Source: Desulfobacula toluolica Tol2
Lineage (GTDB): Bacteria > Desulfobacterota > Desulfobacteria > Desulfobacterales > Desulfobacteraceae
Direction of reading: 5' to 3'
DNA: 64,000 nt
Assembly: GCF_000307105.1 (NCBI RefSeq)
Contig: NC_018645.1
Coordinates: 4,040,001-4,104,000, forward strand
Of this stretch, positions 39,258-49,106 are shown piece after piece. The translations under genes and the position numbers were made by a program. The notes beneath the pieces are model-generated. The model had not been told where the DNA came from. It worked only from the letters and a program-made list of their open reading frames with translations, and made no database searches. Each line of letters opens with the position of its first letter. Position 1 is the stretch's first letter.

Positions 39258-39950
39258 CTATTTTACCAATAGGGGATCCACTTTTATACCAGGACCCATT
39301 GTCGAAGACACGCTGATTGTTTTCAAGTAAGTCCCTTTGCTGGCTGCAGGTTTCAGTGCTACCAACTTATCTATAAAGGCTTTGACGTTTTCAAGTAATT
39401 TTTGTGCCCCAAAAGAAACCTTTCCGACTGGTACATGAACGATACCGGCTTTTTCTACTCGAAATTCAATTTTACCTGCTTTTAACTCATTTATCGCTTT
39501 TTCAAGTTCAAAGGTAACCGTTCCTGTTTTAGCATTTGGCATCAGTCCGCGAGGCCCGAGTATACGACCTAACTTCCCAACAGCACCCATCATATCAGGA
39601 GTCGCAATGGCTTTATCAAAACCAAACCATCCGTCTTGAATCTTTTTTATGGTCTCATCATCCGCAATAAAATCAGCTCCTGCATCCAGTGCTTCTTTTT
39701 CCTTTTCACCTTTTGCAAAAACCAATACTTTTACTTCTTTACCAAGCCCGTTGGGCAATATGACAGTACCGCGAACCATTTGATCGGCATGCCGCGGATC
39801 AACGCCTAATCTTACGGCAACATCAACTGTTTCATCAAACTTTACATAGCTTGAAGAAACTGCCAGTTCCAAGGCATTTATTGGATCGTACTGGACCAGT
39901 CTATCGACCTTTTTAAGTGCTTCTGTATGTTTTTTACTCCGCTTTGGCAT
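39258..39950 (-). CDS. rplA: 50S ribosomal protein L1
   Basis: L1, 230 residues, the mobile E-site stalk protein and translational repressor of rplKA in other bacteria. [20 protein letters not shown] and [15 protein letters not shown] are diagnostic, as is the closing [10 protein letters not shown]. Confidence 0.97.
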   Translation of the reverse strand: MPKRSKKHTEALKKVDRLVQYDPINALELAVSSSYVKFDETVDVAVRLGVDPRHADQMVRGTVILPNGLGKEVKVLVFAKGEKEKEALDAGADFIADDETIKKIQDGWFGFDKAIATPDMMGAVGKLGRILGPRGLMPNAKTGTVTFELEKAINELKAGKIEFRVEKAGIVHVPVGKVSFGAQKLLENVKAFIDKLVALKPAASKGTYLKTISVSSTMGPGIKVDPLLVK

Positions 39951-39974
39951 TTTTCATCACTCTTTTACTTAAAG

Positions 39975-40397
39975 TTAAACTACTTCTATCCCCATGCTTC
40001 TAGCTGTACCTGCAATAATTTTAACAGCTGCGTCAATGTCTGAGGCGTTTAAGTCTTCTTTTTTGGTTTCGGCAATTGCAATAAGCTGATCTTTGGTCAC
40101 TTTTCCGACCTTATCCCGATTGGGTTCTCCCGATCCTTTTGCAATTTTTGCGGCAGCCAGCAACAATCTTGATGCTGGTGGCGTTTTGGTAATAAAGCTG
40201 AAAGACCTGTCCTGGTAAACCGTTATGACAACAGGAATAATAGATCCCGCATCATTGGCGGTTTTTGCATTAAAAGCTTTGCAAAAATCCATAATATTTA
40301 CGCCATGCTGACCCAAGGCAGGACCGATGGGGGGAGATGGATTGGCTTTTCCTGCTTCAACCTGAAGCTTTATTTGTGTCATTACTTTTTTTGCCAT
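39975..40397 (-). CDS. rplK: 50S ribosomal protein L11
   Basis: L11, 140 residues, at the GTPase-associated centre. [19 protein letters not shown] is the proline-rich N-terminal domain (thiostrepton region), and the C-terminal domain carries [13 protein letters not shown]. Confidence 0.97.
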   Translation of the reverse strand: MAKKVMTQIKLQVEAGKANPSPPIGPALGQHGVNIMDFCKAFNAKTANDAGSIIPVVITVYQDRSFSFITKTPPASRLLLAAAKIAKGSGEPNRDKVGKVTKDQLIAIAETKKEDLNASDIDAAVKIIAGTARSMGIEVV

Positions 40398-40445
40398 TAT
40401 TTTTAACTCCTGAAACTAACTATTTAACCATATTATATCTTGGTA

Positions 40446-40976
40446 TTATATTTTGGTAACCTGTATAAAATTAAGTTCCACAGGGGTTGCACGTCCAAAA
40501 ATACTGACCAGAACTTTAATTTTTTCCTTGTCAGGAGACACATCTTCCACAGTACCATTAAAATTTGAAAACGGTCCGTCAATAACCCTGACATCATCTC
40601 CAGGTTCAAAAAAGTATTTTGGTTGAGGCTTATTCTTACCTTGCTGCATCTTATCAACAATGCTTTGAGCCTCTTTGTCACTTATGGGTGCCGGCTTGTT
40701 TTTTCCACCCAGAAAACCAGTAACTTTTGCAGTGGAAGTTACAATATGCCATGTCTCATTATCCAGATGCATCCTGACCAAAATATACCCAGGATAAAAT
40801 TTTCTCGAAGATTCTTTTTTCTTTCCATCTACAAGCTCAACAATATTTTCCGTCGGAATAAGAATCTCAGCAAATTTCTCAGGATGTTTGGAAGTTTCTA
40901 TTTTTTCTTCCAAAGTAAGTTTTACTTTTTGCTCATGACCTGAATATACATGCACGACATACCATTTTAGAGACAT
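40446..40976 (-). CDS. nusG: Transcription termination/antitermination factor NusG
   Basis: NusG, 176 residues, binds RNA polymerase and couples it to Rho or the ribosome. The NGN domain (about 1-110) has [15 protein letters not shown] and [10 protein letters not shown]; the KOW domain (about 125-176) has [19 protein letters not shown]. It follows secE by 15 bases. Confidence 0.97.
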   Translation of the reverse strand: MSLKWYVVHVYSGHEQKVKLTLEEKIETSKHPEKFAEILIPTENIVELVDGKKKESSRKFYPGYILVRMHLDNETWHIVTSTAKVTGFLGGKNKPAPISDKEAQSIVDKMQQGKNKPQPKYFFEPGDDVRVIDGPFSNFNGTVEDVSPDKEKIKVLVSIFGRATPVELNFIQVTKI

Positions 40977-40991
40977 GTTACTTCCCTTATT

Positions 40992-41360
40992 TTATGTCAG
41001 GACAACCTGAACGAGCTTAGAAAGGCCGAGATCAAAAAGCCCGAGAAACGCTGCAACAACAAAAACAAAAACAATCACAACAACGGTTGTACCGGTTGTC
41101 TGTTTTTTTGTCGGCCAAGTTACCTTTTTCAACTCAACCTTGACCTCCCTGAAAAATTCCATTGCCTTTTGGATAAAATTTGGCTCACCGACTTTAGCAT
41201 CAGCCAAGTTTTTTTCCCGCTTTGCTTTCAAAGGGCTTGTCACAGTTGACGATTTTGAACTTGAAAATTTTGAAGACCCGGCAGATAAATCTGTCTGATT
41301 TTCCGTCACAGGCTTCTTCTTCTTTTCACTTAAAGCTTTCTTTTTCTGTAACCGTGACAT
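40992..41360 (-). CDS. secE: Preprotein translocase subunit SecE
   Basis: SecE, 122 residues. The family core is at the C-terminus: FFREVKVELKKVTWPTKKQ followed by one membrane helix (about 92-115). About 60 Lys/Ser-rich residues precede it; such an extension is variable and probably disordered. The standard secE-nusG order supports the call. Confidence 0.94.
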   Translation of the reverse strand: MSRLQKKKALSEKKKKPVTENQTDLSAGSSKFSSSKSSTVTSPLKAKREKNLADAKVGEPNFIQKAMEFFREVKVELKKVTWPTKKQTTGTTVVVIVFVFVVAAFLGLFDLGLSKLVQVVLT

Positions 41361-41426
41361 AAAACTCCTAAGTCAACTTTGCCACCCGAGTCCTTTTAAC
41401 CAAACATAGGGGCATAATTTAAAATA

Positions 41427-41503
41427 TGGCAGGTCAGGAGGGGGTCGAACCCCCAACATCCAGATTTGGAGTCTGGCGCTCTACCAATTAGAGCTACTGA
41501 CCT
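41427..41503 (-). tRNA. tRNA-Trp (CCA)
   Basis: The minus strand folds into a complete cloverleaf: acceptor AGGTCAG with CTGACCT, anticodon loop CTCCAAA giving CCA, T arm GGGGGTTCGACC, discriminator G and an encoded CCA end. It sits between rpmG and secE, a usual place for tRNA-Trp. Confidence 0.95.
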
Positions 41504-41514
41504 GCAAACTATTA

Positions 41515-41673
41515 TTATTTAACCTTTGTCTCTTTATGCATCACATGCTTATTACAGAATTTACAGTATTTTTTAAACTCTATTTTATCAGGAGTTTTCC
41601 GCTTATTCTTAGTCGTTGTATAATTTCTTCTCTTGCACTCTGTACAAGCAAGAGCAATGATCACTCTGTCCAT
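41515..41673 (-). CDS. rpmG: 50S ribosomal protein L33
   Basis: A 52-codon gene encoding L33: [20 protein letters not shown], then [15 protein letters not shown]. Two CxxC pairs mark the zinc-binding form. It lies between tuf and tRNA-Trp and was found by reading the minus strand of the gap. Confidence 0.95.
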   Translation of the reverse strand: MDRVIIALACTECKRRNYTTTKNKRKTPDKIEFKKYCKFCNKHVMHKETKVK

Positions 41674-41690
41674 ATCAACTCCTTAGGACT

Positions 41691-42884
41691 CTACTCTACA
41701 ATTTCACCGATAACACCGGCGCCAACGGTACGTCCACCCTCTCTGATTGCAAAGCGGAGTTCTTTTTCCATTGCAATGGGATTAATCAATTCCACGTTAA
41801 TAGTTGCATTATCCCCTGGCATGATCATTTCCACGCCTTCGTCAAGAGTCAAAACACCCGTAATATCTGTTGTTCTGAAAAAGAACTGGGGTCTGTAACC
41901 ACTGAAAAACGGAGTATGACGACCACCTTCTTCTTTGCTCAATGCATACATTTCTGCTTTGAATTTCGTATGAGGAGTAATTGTTCCGGGTTTGGCCACA
42001 ACCTGTCCTCTTTCGACCTGGTCACGTTTGGTTCCGCGAAGCAGAAGCCCGACATTATCGCCTGCCTGACCCTCATCCAGAAGTTTTCTGAACATTTCAA
42101 CACCGGTACACACTGTTTTGGCAGTATCCCTGATACCGACAATTTCAACCTCTTCACCGGTTTTAATAATACCACGTTCAATTCTTCCGGTAACAACAGT
42201 TCCACGACCCGAAATACTGAATACATCCTCAATGGGCATCAGAAATGGTTTTGCGGTATCTCTTTCAGGCTCTGCAACATAAGAGTCAAGAACATCAAGA
42301 AGCTCAAAAATCGGTTTGGCAGCTTCATCATCCGCACTTTCCACTTCAAGCGCTTTAAGCGCACTGCCTCTGATAATCGGTGTTGTGTCGCCGGGAAATT
42401 CATAGGTATCAAGAAGCTCCTGAAGCTCCATTTCAACCAGCTCAATCAATTCTTCGTCATCCACCATGTCGCATTTGTTCAAAAACACAACAATCGAGGG
42501 AACACCTACCTGCCGGGCAAGAAGAATATGCTCTCTTGTCTGCGGCATTGGACCGTCATCAGCACTTACCACAAGAACCGCACCGTCCATCTGGGCTGCC
42601 CCTGTGATCATGTTCTTGATATAGTCAGCATGGCCGGGACAGTCCACATGTGCGTAGTGACGATTGGCTGTCTCGTATTCCACATGAGCTGTTGCTATTG
42701 TAATACCACGCTCTCTTTCCTCGGGCGCCTTGTCAATCTCATCAAACGGCACATATGTACCATGACCACCCATTGCTGCAAGTTTGGTGATCGCTGCTGT
42801 AAGCGTAGTCTTTCCATGGTCAATATGACCGATTGTTCCTATGTTCACATGCGGCTTGGTCCGCTCAAATTTTTCTTTAGCCAT
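41691..42884 (-). CDS. tuf: Elongation factor Tu (copy B, tRNA operon)
   Basis: Second EF-Tu gene, 397 residues, in the tRNA-Thr/Tyr/Gly/Thr-tuf-rpmG-tRNA-Trp-secE arrangement that is common for tuf[19 protein letters not shown] and NKCDM are present. The protein appears the same as copy A, and the DNA differs at only scattered bases, which suggests gene conversion between the two. Confidence 0.98.
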   Translation of the reverse strand: MAKEKFERTKPHVNIGTIGHIDHGKTTLTAAITKLAAMGGHGTYVPFDEIDKAPEERERGITIATAHVEYETANRHYAHVDCPGHADYIKNMITGAAQMDGAVLVVSADDGPMPQTREHILLARQVGVPSIVVFLNKCDMVDDEELIELVEMELQELLDTYEFPGDTTPIIRGSALKALEVESADDEAAKPIFELLDVLDSYVAEPERDTAKPFLMPIEDVFSISGRGTVVTGRIERGIIKTGEEVEIVGIRDTAKTVCTGVEMFRKLLDEGQAGDNVGLLLRGTKRDQVERGQVVAKPGTITPHTKFKAEMYALSKEEGGRHTPFFSGYRPQFFFRTTDITGVLTLDEGVEMIMPGDNATINVELINPIAMEKELRFAIREGGRTVGAGVIGEIVE

Positions 42885-42912
42885 CCTAAATTAGCTCCTT
42901 CTGCCGTTGTTT

Positions 42913-42989
42913 TGGAGCCCATGACCAGAATCGAACTGGTGAACCTCTTCCTTACCAAGGAAGCGCTCTACCGACTGAGCTACATGGGC
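42913..42989 (-). tRNA. tRNA-Thr (GGT)
   Basis: Cloverleaf on the minus strand with acceptor GCCCATG, D arm AGCTCAGTCGGTAGAGC, anticodon loop TTGGTAA (GGT) and T arm CCAGTTCGATTCTGG; CCA is encoded. It is 28 bases upstream of tuf copy B. Confidence 0.95.
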
Positions 42990-43055
42990 CCGAAAAGGCG
43001 ATTCAAATTAATTAAATTTTAACTCAAACCATTATTCAAGTGAAGATCGAAAGAA

Positions 43056-43132
<77 letters not shown>

Positions 43133-43222
43133 AAATAATGAACTAAAATAGCTAACCGTTATAATTAGCCATGTAGTAACGATCCACCAAAACAACGCTT
43201 TAAGATCTCCTACACAACATAC

Positions 43223-43307
43223 TGGTGGTGGGGGGAGGATTTGAACCTCCGAAGGCTGAGCCGTCAGATTTACAGTCTGATCCCTTTGACCACTCGGGAA
43301 CCCCACC
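43223..43307 (-). tRNA. tRNA-Tyr (GTA)
   Basis: An 85-base class II tRNA on the minus strand: acceptor GGTGGGG, anticodon GTA in CTGTAAA, a long variable arm (ACGGCTCAGCCTTC) and T arm GGAGGTTCAAATCCTCC; CCA encoded. Confidence 0.95.
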
Positions 43308-43315
43308 ATTTTTTT

Positions 43316-43391
43316 TGGAGCCGATACCCCGAATCGAACGGAGGACATTCTCATTACAAGTGAGATGCTCTACCAACTGAGCTATATCGGC
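43316..43391 (-). tRNA. tRNA-Thr (TGT)
   Basis: Minus-strand cloverleaf with acceptor GCCGATA, anticodon loop CTTGTAA (TGT) and encoded CCA. It is the first gene of the tRNA-tuf transcript. Confidence 0.95.
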
Positions 43392-43436
43392 TTACCTTAA
43401 ATTTGCAACATTTTGTCACATCAAAAAGACCGGGAG

Positions 43437-43465
43437 ATAATAGCAGAGCAACTCATGATAATCAA
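43437..43465 (-). promoter_or_regulatory. Sigma70-type promoter of the tRNA-tuf operon
   Basis: On the minus strand TTGATT (43460-43465) and TATTAT (43437-43442) are 17 bases apart. The bases after the -10 (CTCCCGG) are GC-rich, as in promoters under stringent control. It lies about 45 bases upstream of tRNA-Thr. The remaining 43466-43657 of this gap shows no gene. Confidence 0.65.
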
Positions 43466-43657
43466 CTCTTGATTTACAGAATTTTACGGGTATATTAGCC
43501 TAAAAAACGGCCTTAATATCAAATTAAATCCTTTTTGCTTCTAATTTCTAAGCATACCTTCTGATTTGATAAAATCATCTATTTGTTAACCCTACTGAGT
43601 AAAAAAAACTGTTTAAAATACAGGGATACACCCATTGGATAAATAATTCATATATCC

Positions 43658-43684
43658 TTGACATCCTCTTATTAATTTTATAAT
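43658..43684 (+). promoter_or_regulatory. Candidate promoter of the lytic transglycosylase gene
   Basis: TTGACA (43658-43663) and TATAAT (43679-43684) both match consensus exactly, but the spacer is only 15 bases. The pair lies 40 bases before the ATG, and GAGGAG precedes that ATG. Confidence 0.55.
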
Positions 43685-43724
43685 TAGGGCAAATTAAAAA
43701 TCATTGTAAAAATCGAGGAGACAA

Positions 43725-45599
43725 ATGGCTCAGCAGACAAAACTTGCTCTAATATTGATTATTCTTTGGATCACGGCAGGTTGTCAATATACGCACAATA
43801 AAAATAGCTCCTCAGATATTCTAAAAAGAATCAATGAGCCTGAAAAATCAATTGTAAACAATACTACTTTAAACGACACTAAATTGATTAAACACTCCCT
43901 TGAAAAATCAAGTGAATCCAAATTAAACTGCACCACCTCGAATTCTTGTTTACAAAATCAGGCTAAAACCAAAACTGATCCAAATGAATCAGATCTTGAA
44001 AAAGAATCCGATCTCTCAGCCCAGGAAAAAATTGACCAGGCGCTGGATCTTTGTAATTATGCCCAGCAGATGTGGGAAAAAGGCAAATTGGAAGAAGCAC
44101 TGACCAACCTTGATTCGGCTTATTATTCCATACTTGAAATTGATCCGGACATTTATCCCGAATTCAATCAGCAAAAAGAAGATATCAGATTCCTTATATC
44201 CAAAAGGATTCTTGAAATTTACGCATCCCGCCAAATTGTAGTTAACGGTCAACACGATGAGATACCCATCACCCTGAATACGCATGTAAAAAAAGAGATA
44301 AAAAGGCTGACAGGGCCTGAAAAAAAATTCTTTATCCAGTCGCTTGAACGGGCACAACGGTATAGGCCGTTTATTGTTTCCGAATTAAAAAAAGCAGGAT
44401 TACCAGAAGATCTTTCCTGGCTCCCTTTAATTGAAAGCGGCTTTAAGATCAGGGCATTATCCCCTGCAAGAGCCCTTGGTTTATGGCAATTCATCCCTTC
44501 GACCGGATACAAATTCGGATTAAACCGCAATTATTATATTGACGAACGCTTAGACCCTGAAAAAGCAACCAGAGCAGCCATTGCTTATTTAAGAGAGCTT
44601 CATAATCTTTTTGGGGACTGGACAACCGCACTTGCTGCATATAATTGCGGAGAATCAAGGGTCTTAAGAATCATTAGAAAACAAAGTATAAATTACCTTG
44701 ATAATTTCTGGGATCTTTACCAGAATCTGCCAAGGGAAACATCACGATATGTTCCTAGATTTTTAGCCACACTTCACATTGTTAATAATCTTGACAAATA
44801 CAATATCAAAATTGACACCCCCTCAAAGCCTTTTGATTTTCAAGTATGTGAGATCAAAAAACAGGTCAGACTTAAAGATATTGCCAAAAAAATAGGAATG
44901 GATACGGCAACTTTAAAAGAGCTTAATCCTGAACTTAGATACGCACTGTTGCCTCCAGAACCTTATATGTTAAAAATACCGAAAGAAAAAGCCCAATTAT
45001 TTCTTTCAACAATTGATGAATTAAAAACAACGGGTACCCCTCCTCCAATGTATGTATTTCACCGCGTTAGAAGGGGTGAAACATTATCAGGCATTGCTAA
45101 CAAATATAAAACATCAGTCCGTGCCATATCGATTGCCAACAACATCCATAAAACTCACAAAATATTTGCCGGCAAGGTACTAAAAATACCCGGCAGTACC
45201 AATAGTTCAATTGCCAGTATTGCTACAGCTACTCAGTTGAAACCCGGACAAACGATTACATACACGGTCCGGCGCGGAGACAATCTTTGGAATATTGCCA
45301 GGAAATTCGGTACGACCACAAAAAATATAATGACGACAAATCGGTTATCCTGCACTAACTTGAACATTGGTCAAACCCTTTATATTACTTCCAAAAAACA
45401 ATTAATTCTTGCGAAATCAGATAGTTCAAAAAAAAGCAGCTCTCAACACAACAAGACTTTTGCATACCGGGTAAAATCAGGTGACAGCCCTTTCTCAATT
45501 GCAAAAAAATATAAAATGGATTTAAATCGACTTCTGGCCTTGAATCATTTGAATAAAAGAAGTAAGATCTTTCCCGGTCAAAAATTAATTATCGAATAA
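43725..45599 (+). CDS. mltD: MltD-like lytic transglycosylase lipoprotein with LysM repeats
   Basis: A 624-residue exported peptidoglycan-cleaving protein. The N-terminus is a lipoprotein signal with lipobox TAGC (Cys about residue 20). A Ser/Asn/Lys-rich linker and a helical region lead to an SLT domain at about 220-350, with LPLIESGFKIRALSPARALG (catalytic Glu in LIES), GLWQFIP and AAYNCGE. A degenerate LysM near 380 and three clear LysM domains (VRRGETLSGIANKY, VRRGDNLWNIARKF, VKSGDSPFSIAKKY) occupy the C-terminal part and bind glycan. It stands alone, with its own promoter, and is followed by tRNA-Arg. Confidence 0.9.
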   Translation: MAQQTKLALILIILWITAGCQYTHNKNSSSDILKRINEPEKSIVNNTTLNDTKLIKHSLEKSSESKLNCTTSNSCLQNQAKTKTDPNESDLEKESDLSAQEKIDQALDLCNYAQQMWEKGKLEEALTNLDSAYYSILEIDPDIYPEFNQQKEDIRFLISKRILEIYASRQIVVNGQHDEIPITLNTHVKKEIKRLTGPEKKFFIQSLERAQRYRPFIVSELKKAGLPEDLSWLPLIESGFKIRALSPARALGLWQFIPSTGYKFGLNRNYYIDERLDPEKATRAAIAYLRELHNLFGDWTTALAAYNCGESRVLRIIRKQSINYLDNFWDLYQNLPRETSRYVPRFLATLHIVNNLDKYNIKIDTPSKPFDFQVCEIKKQVRLKDIAKKIGMDTATLKELNPELRYALLPPEPYMLKIPKEKAQLFLSTIDELKTTGTPPPMYVFHRVRRGETLSGIANKYKTSVRAISIANNIHKTHKIFAGKVLKIPGSTNSSIASIATATQLKPGQTITYTVRRGDNLWNIARKFGTTTKNIMTTNRLSCTNLNIGQTLYITSKKQLILAKSDSSKKSSSQHNKTFAYRVKSGDSPFSIAKKYKMDLNRLLALNHLNKRSKIFPGQKLIIE

Positions 45600-45604
45600 T
45601 TTAT

Positions 45605-45679
45605 GCCCCCGTAGCTCAGTGGATAGAGCATAGGATTCCTAATCCTTGAGCGCAGGTTCGATTCCTGCCGGGGGCACCA
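45605..45679 (+). tRNA. tRNA-Arg (CCT)
   Basis: Plus-strand cloverleaf with acceptor GCCCCCG paired to CGGGGGC, anticodon loop TTCCTAA (CCT), T arm GCAGGTTCGATTCCTGC and encoded CCA. It begins five bases after the lytic transglycosylase stop. Confidence 0.94.
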
Positions 45680-45695
45680 CACATATGCAGCCCTT

Positions 45696-47039
45696 ATGAA
45701 AAAACACCCTTCAGAACCAGCACCCAGAACCCAGAACCCAGAACCCAGCAATCAACACCCAATTACCAACACTCAGAACCCAGAACTCTTTAAACCTGAA
45801 CTGTTGGCACCTGCAGGTAATTTTGAAAAACTGGAAATCGCCATTCACTATGGTGCCGATGCAGTATACCTGGCAGGTAAAGATTTCAGCCTGAGAAATT
45901 TCTCAGGAAACTTTACAGATACTCAACTGTTTGATGCAGTTACCCTTGCTCATCAGCACAATGTAAAAGTATACCTTGCCTGCAACATCTACTCAAGAAA
46001 TCATGAACAAAAACAGCTTGAAGCCTTTTTAAGCAAAACAGGCCGGATAGGTCCTGATGCCATTATTATATCTGATCCTGGAATCATTTATCTGGCAAAA
46101 AAAATTATTCCAAATATTGACATTCACCTAAGCACCCAGGCCAATACAACCAACCTGAATGCTGCCATGTTCTGGCAGGAAATGGGCATAAAAAGGGTTA
46201 ACCTTGCAAGGGAATTGTCCATAAATGAGATAAAACAAATCAGTTCAGATTGTAAAATAGAAACAGAAACATTTGTTCACGGTGCCATGTGTGTATCCTA
46301 TTCAGGCCGATGCCTGCTCAGTAGTTTTTTAAGCGGCAGGGATAGCAACAGGGGGCTTTGCAGTCATCCCTGCCGATGGAAATACTCGGTGGTGGAAGAA
46401 CTTCGACCCAACGAATATCATTCTCTTATGGAAGATGACAGGGGTTCATATATATTCAACTCGAAAGATCTGTGCATGATCAAGCATATTCCTGATCTTA
46501 TTGATGCCAATATAACCTCGTTAAAGATAGAAGGCCGAATGAAGGGCATCAACTATCTTGCTTCTGTTGTTAAAACATACAGGAACGCTATTGATGCCTA
46601 TTTTGATAAACCAGACACATATGAAACCAACCCGGAATGGTTAGCCGAGCTTTATCAGGTGTTTCACAGGGAATACTGTACCGGCTTTTATTTTAATAAA
46701 CCTGATGAACAATTGCCTAATTATAAAAATATTCATCAAGGCAAAATCCATAGTTTTATCGGAAAAATTATTAATTGCACAAAAAAAATGCAAAATCAGG
46801 ATCACACGAAAAACAACAGCCACATAACAAAACAAGAATACACGATTGGTATTAGAAACAAACTCAGTGTCGGTGATATGATTGAAGTACTTTCGCCAAC
46901 AGGAAGTCCAAAAAGAACAAAAATTGAAACAATCCTTGATATAAATAAAAATTGCATTGAAAGTGCCCAGCCAAATACAATCGCTATTCTTAAGCTTGAA
47001 ATGCAATGCCGACCCAATGATATTGTTCGAAAAATATAA
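45696..47039 (+). CDS. U32-family peptidase-like protein
   Basis: A 447-residue protein of the U32 peptidase group (YegQ/RlhA-like), a family that includes iron-sulfur proteins acting on rRNA or tRNA hydroxylation as well as collagenase-like proteases. Family blocks are PELLAPAGNFEKLEIAIHYG, GADAVYLAG, the U32 signature ETFVHGAMCVSYSGRCLLSS and GLCSHPCRW, which carries further cysteines. The first 30 codons are unlike the family: they are made of repeated CCCAGAA-type DNA giving Pro/Asn/Gln/Thr, and the usual N-terminus begins only at FKPELLAPAG with no ATG in front. A repeat insertion at the 5' end seems likely. Confidence 0.85.
   Translation: MKKHPSEPAPRTQNPEPSNQHPITNTQNPELFKPELLAPAGNFEKLEIAIHYGADAVYLAGKDFSLRNFSGNFTDTQLFDAVTLAHQHNVKVYLACNIYSRNHEQKQLEAFLSKTGRIGPDAIIISDPGIIYLAKKIIPNIDIHLSTQANTTNLNAAMFWQEMGIKRVNLARELSINEIKQISSDCKIETETFVHGAMCVSYSGRCLLSSFLSGRDSNRGLCSHPCRWKYSVVEELRPNEYHSLMEDDRGSYIFNSKDLCMIKHIPDLIDANITSLKIEGRMKGINYLASVVKTYRNAIDAYFDKPDTYETNPEWLAELYQVFHREYCTGFYFNKPDEQLPNYKNIHQGKIHSFIGKIINCTKKMQNQDHTKNNSHITKQEYTIGIRNKLSVGDMIEVLSPTGSPKRTKIETILDINKNCIESAQPNTIAILKLEMQCRPNDIVRKI
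45723..45749 (+). repeat. Seven-base tandem repeat CCCAGAA at the start of the U32 gene
   Basis: Three full copies and a partial copy of CCCAGAA in a row, with further degenerate copies to about 45790 (for example CTCAGAACCCAGAA). Seven is not a multiple of three, so gain or loss of one copy would shift the reading frame if translation begins at 45696. Confidence 0.75.
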
Positions 47040-47171
47040 AATAGATCCATTTTTCTTTGTCAATTATCCGCTTTTAGTCAGCAGTTACAACCATTTCCAT
47101 CATAAAATTTGTCACAGAATTTTGACAAATAAAGACCTTCATAAAGACACAAGTGGATTTTTATAAACATA

Positions 47172-49106
47172 ATGCTGAAACGAAATTCTATTTTATTATC
47201 CATTGCCCTTGTTGGAATTTTTTTTGGAATTCCTGCCGGGGTTTTTTTAAGCCTCTTTCATGATTTGCCGCAAATAAACAGCCTTAAGCAGTTTAAACCC
47301 TCCTCTGTTACAACTGTTTTTTCATCAGACAAACAAATTCTGGCCAAATTTTATATTGAAAAAAGATTTCCCGTATCCATTGATAAAATCCCAAAAAACC
47401 TCATAAATGCCATTTTGGCCATAGAAGACAGGACATTTTATAAGCATTCCGGTGTCAACTTAAAAGCCATTGCCAGAGCCATCATCCATGATTTAAAGGC
47501 CGGAAAATTCAAACAAGGTGCCAGCACCTTAACCCAGCAACTGGCAAAAACACTGTATCTTACTTCTGAAAAATCAATTGTCAGAAAAATCAAAGAGGCT
47601 ATTTTAACACTTCAGATCGAACGGCGGTATACGAAAAATGAAATACTGGAATTATATTTAAACCTGATTTACCTGGGATCAGGGGCATATGGTGTTGAGG
47701 CCGCATCACAAACCTATTTTAACAAATCCGTAAGTGACCTTACACTGGCCCAGGCAGCCTTGATTGCCGGGCTTCCCAAAGCCCCTTCCGTGTACTCACC
47801 AATCAAAAATCCTGATTTGGCCCAAAAAAGAAGAAATATTGTTCTCCGGCAAATGCTGGATACAAACATCATCACAACACAGGAATACAATTTAGCCAAA
47901 GCAACAAAAATTGAAGCCCCCCTTCCCCAAAAAAATATGAATCCGGCTGCTTATTTTATTGAATATATAAAAACAGTTTTAAAACAGCAATTTGATTTGG
48001 AAAACATCTATTCAAACGGACTCAATATATATACAACACTTAATTTAGATCTTCAATTGGCAGCAAATAATTCTGTTTCAAATCGAATGGCACAACTTGA
48101 AACCCGGGTAAAAAAACATGGGAAGCCTTACTCAAAACTCGAATGCGCACTGGTTGCAATTGATATTAAAACCGGTGCAATTTTAAGTATGGCCGGAGGA
48201 GTCAATTTTAATAAAAGTTCCTTTAACAGGGCTGTCTATGCTAAACGACAACCTGGTTCAGCTTTTAAACCATTTGTTTATGCCACTGCAATAACCCGGG
48301 GATTTTCACAAAATGACACCCTGCTTGATGCACCCTTATCATATAAATTGGAAAACAATCAAACATGGCAGGTGAATAATTTTTCAAAAACGTATTCAGG
48401 CGAAATCACCCTTCGTAAAGCACTGGCATTGTCAAAAAACACACCTGTTGTAAGGCTTATAGAGGCAATCGGTCCTGCCAAGGTGATTGAATTTGCTCAA
48501 AAAGCCGGAGTGTCATCCAAACTTCATCCCAATCTTTCTCTGGCCTTAGGAACTTCAGAGGTCAGCCTGATGGAGCTTACAACAGCGTATATTCCGTTTG
48601 CCAATATGGGATTTAAAGTGGCCCCCTTTTCCATCATTCAAATTACGGATTCAGATTTCCGGATTATGTATCAAACCTCAATACAGAAGCAATCCATCAT
48701 GTCCAGACAAAACGCAGCCATTATGTCTGACCTGTTAAAAGCTGTTATACTTGAAGGAACCGGTAAAAAGGCCATGATCATTCAAAAGGATATTGCCGGG
48801 AAATCCGGGACAACCGACAATTATAAAGATGCTCTTTTTATTGGATTCAATCCGGATATTGCCGTGGGTGTCTGGGTGGGCAATGATGATTCTACCTCTC
48901 TTGGAAAATATGAGACCGGTGCAAAAGCCGCCCTGCCCATATGGATTGATTATATGAAACACTTTCTTTCAACTAACTCTTGTCAATATTTTGATATACC
49001 GGATGGAACAAAAATGATATATATGAACCCCAATACTGGTAAAATCAGCAGAGAACAAATTTCCGGAACAGTAAAAGCATTGATTAAAATAAAGGACAAT
49101 AAATGA
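47172..49106 (+). CDS. mrcA: Penicillin-binding protein 1A
   Basis: Bifunctional peptidoglycan synthase, 644 residues. A single N-terminal membrane anchor (about 7-28) is followed by the GT51 glycosyltransferase domain, with AIEDRTFYKHSGVN and GASTLTQQLAKTLYL, and by the transpeptidase domain with the SxxK serine near 362 (PGSAFKPF), SKN near 421 and KSGTT near 543. The long OB-fold insert of E. coli PBP1a is short or missing. The start ATG is 133 bases after the U32 gene; the last four bases overlap the next gene. Confidence 0.93.
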   Translation: MLKRNSILLSIALVGIFFGIPAGVFLSLFHDLPQINSLKQFKPSSVTTVFSSDKQILAKFYIEKRFPVSIDKIPKNLINAILAIEDRTFYKHSGVNLKAIARAIIHDLKAGKFKQGASTLTQQLAKTLYLTSEKSIVRKIKEAILTLQIERRYTKNEILELYLNLIYLGSGAYGVEAASQTYFNKSVSDLTLAQAALIAGLPKAPSVYSPIKNPDLAQKRRNIVLRQMLDTNIITTQEYNLAKATKIEAPLPQKNMNPAAYFIEYIKTVLKQQFDLENIYSNGLNIYTTLNLDLQLAANNSVSNRMAQLETRVKKHGKPYSKLECALVAIDIKTGAILSMAGGVNFNKSSFNRAVYAKRQPGSAFKPFVYATAITRGFSQNDTLLDAPLSYKLENNQTWQVNNFSKTYSGEITLRKALALSKNTPVVRLIEAIGPAKVIEFAQKAGVSSKLHPNLSLALGTSEVSLMELTTAYIPFANMGFKVAPFSIIQITDSDFRIMYQTSIQKQSIMSRQNAAIMSDLLKAVILEGTGKKAMIIQKDIAGKSGTTDNYKDALFIGFNPDIAVGVWVGNDDSTSLGKYETGAKAALPIWIDYMKHFLSTNSCQYFDIPDGTKMIYMNPNTGKISREQISGTVKALIKIKDNK

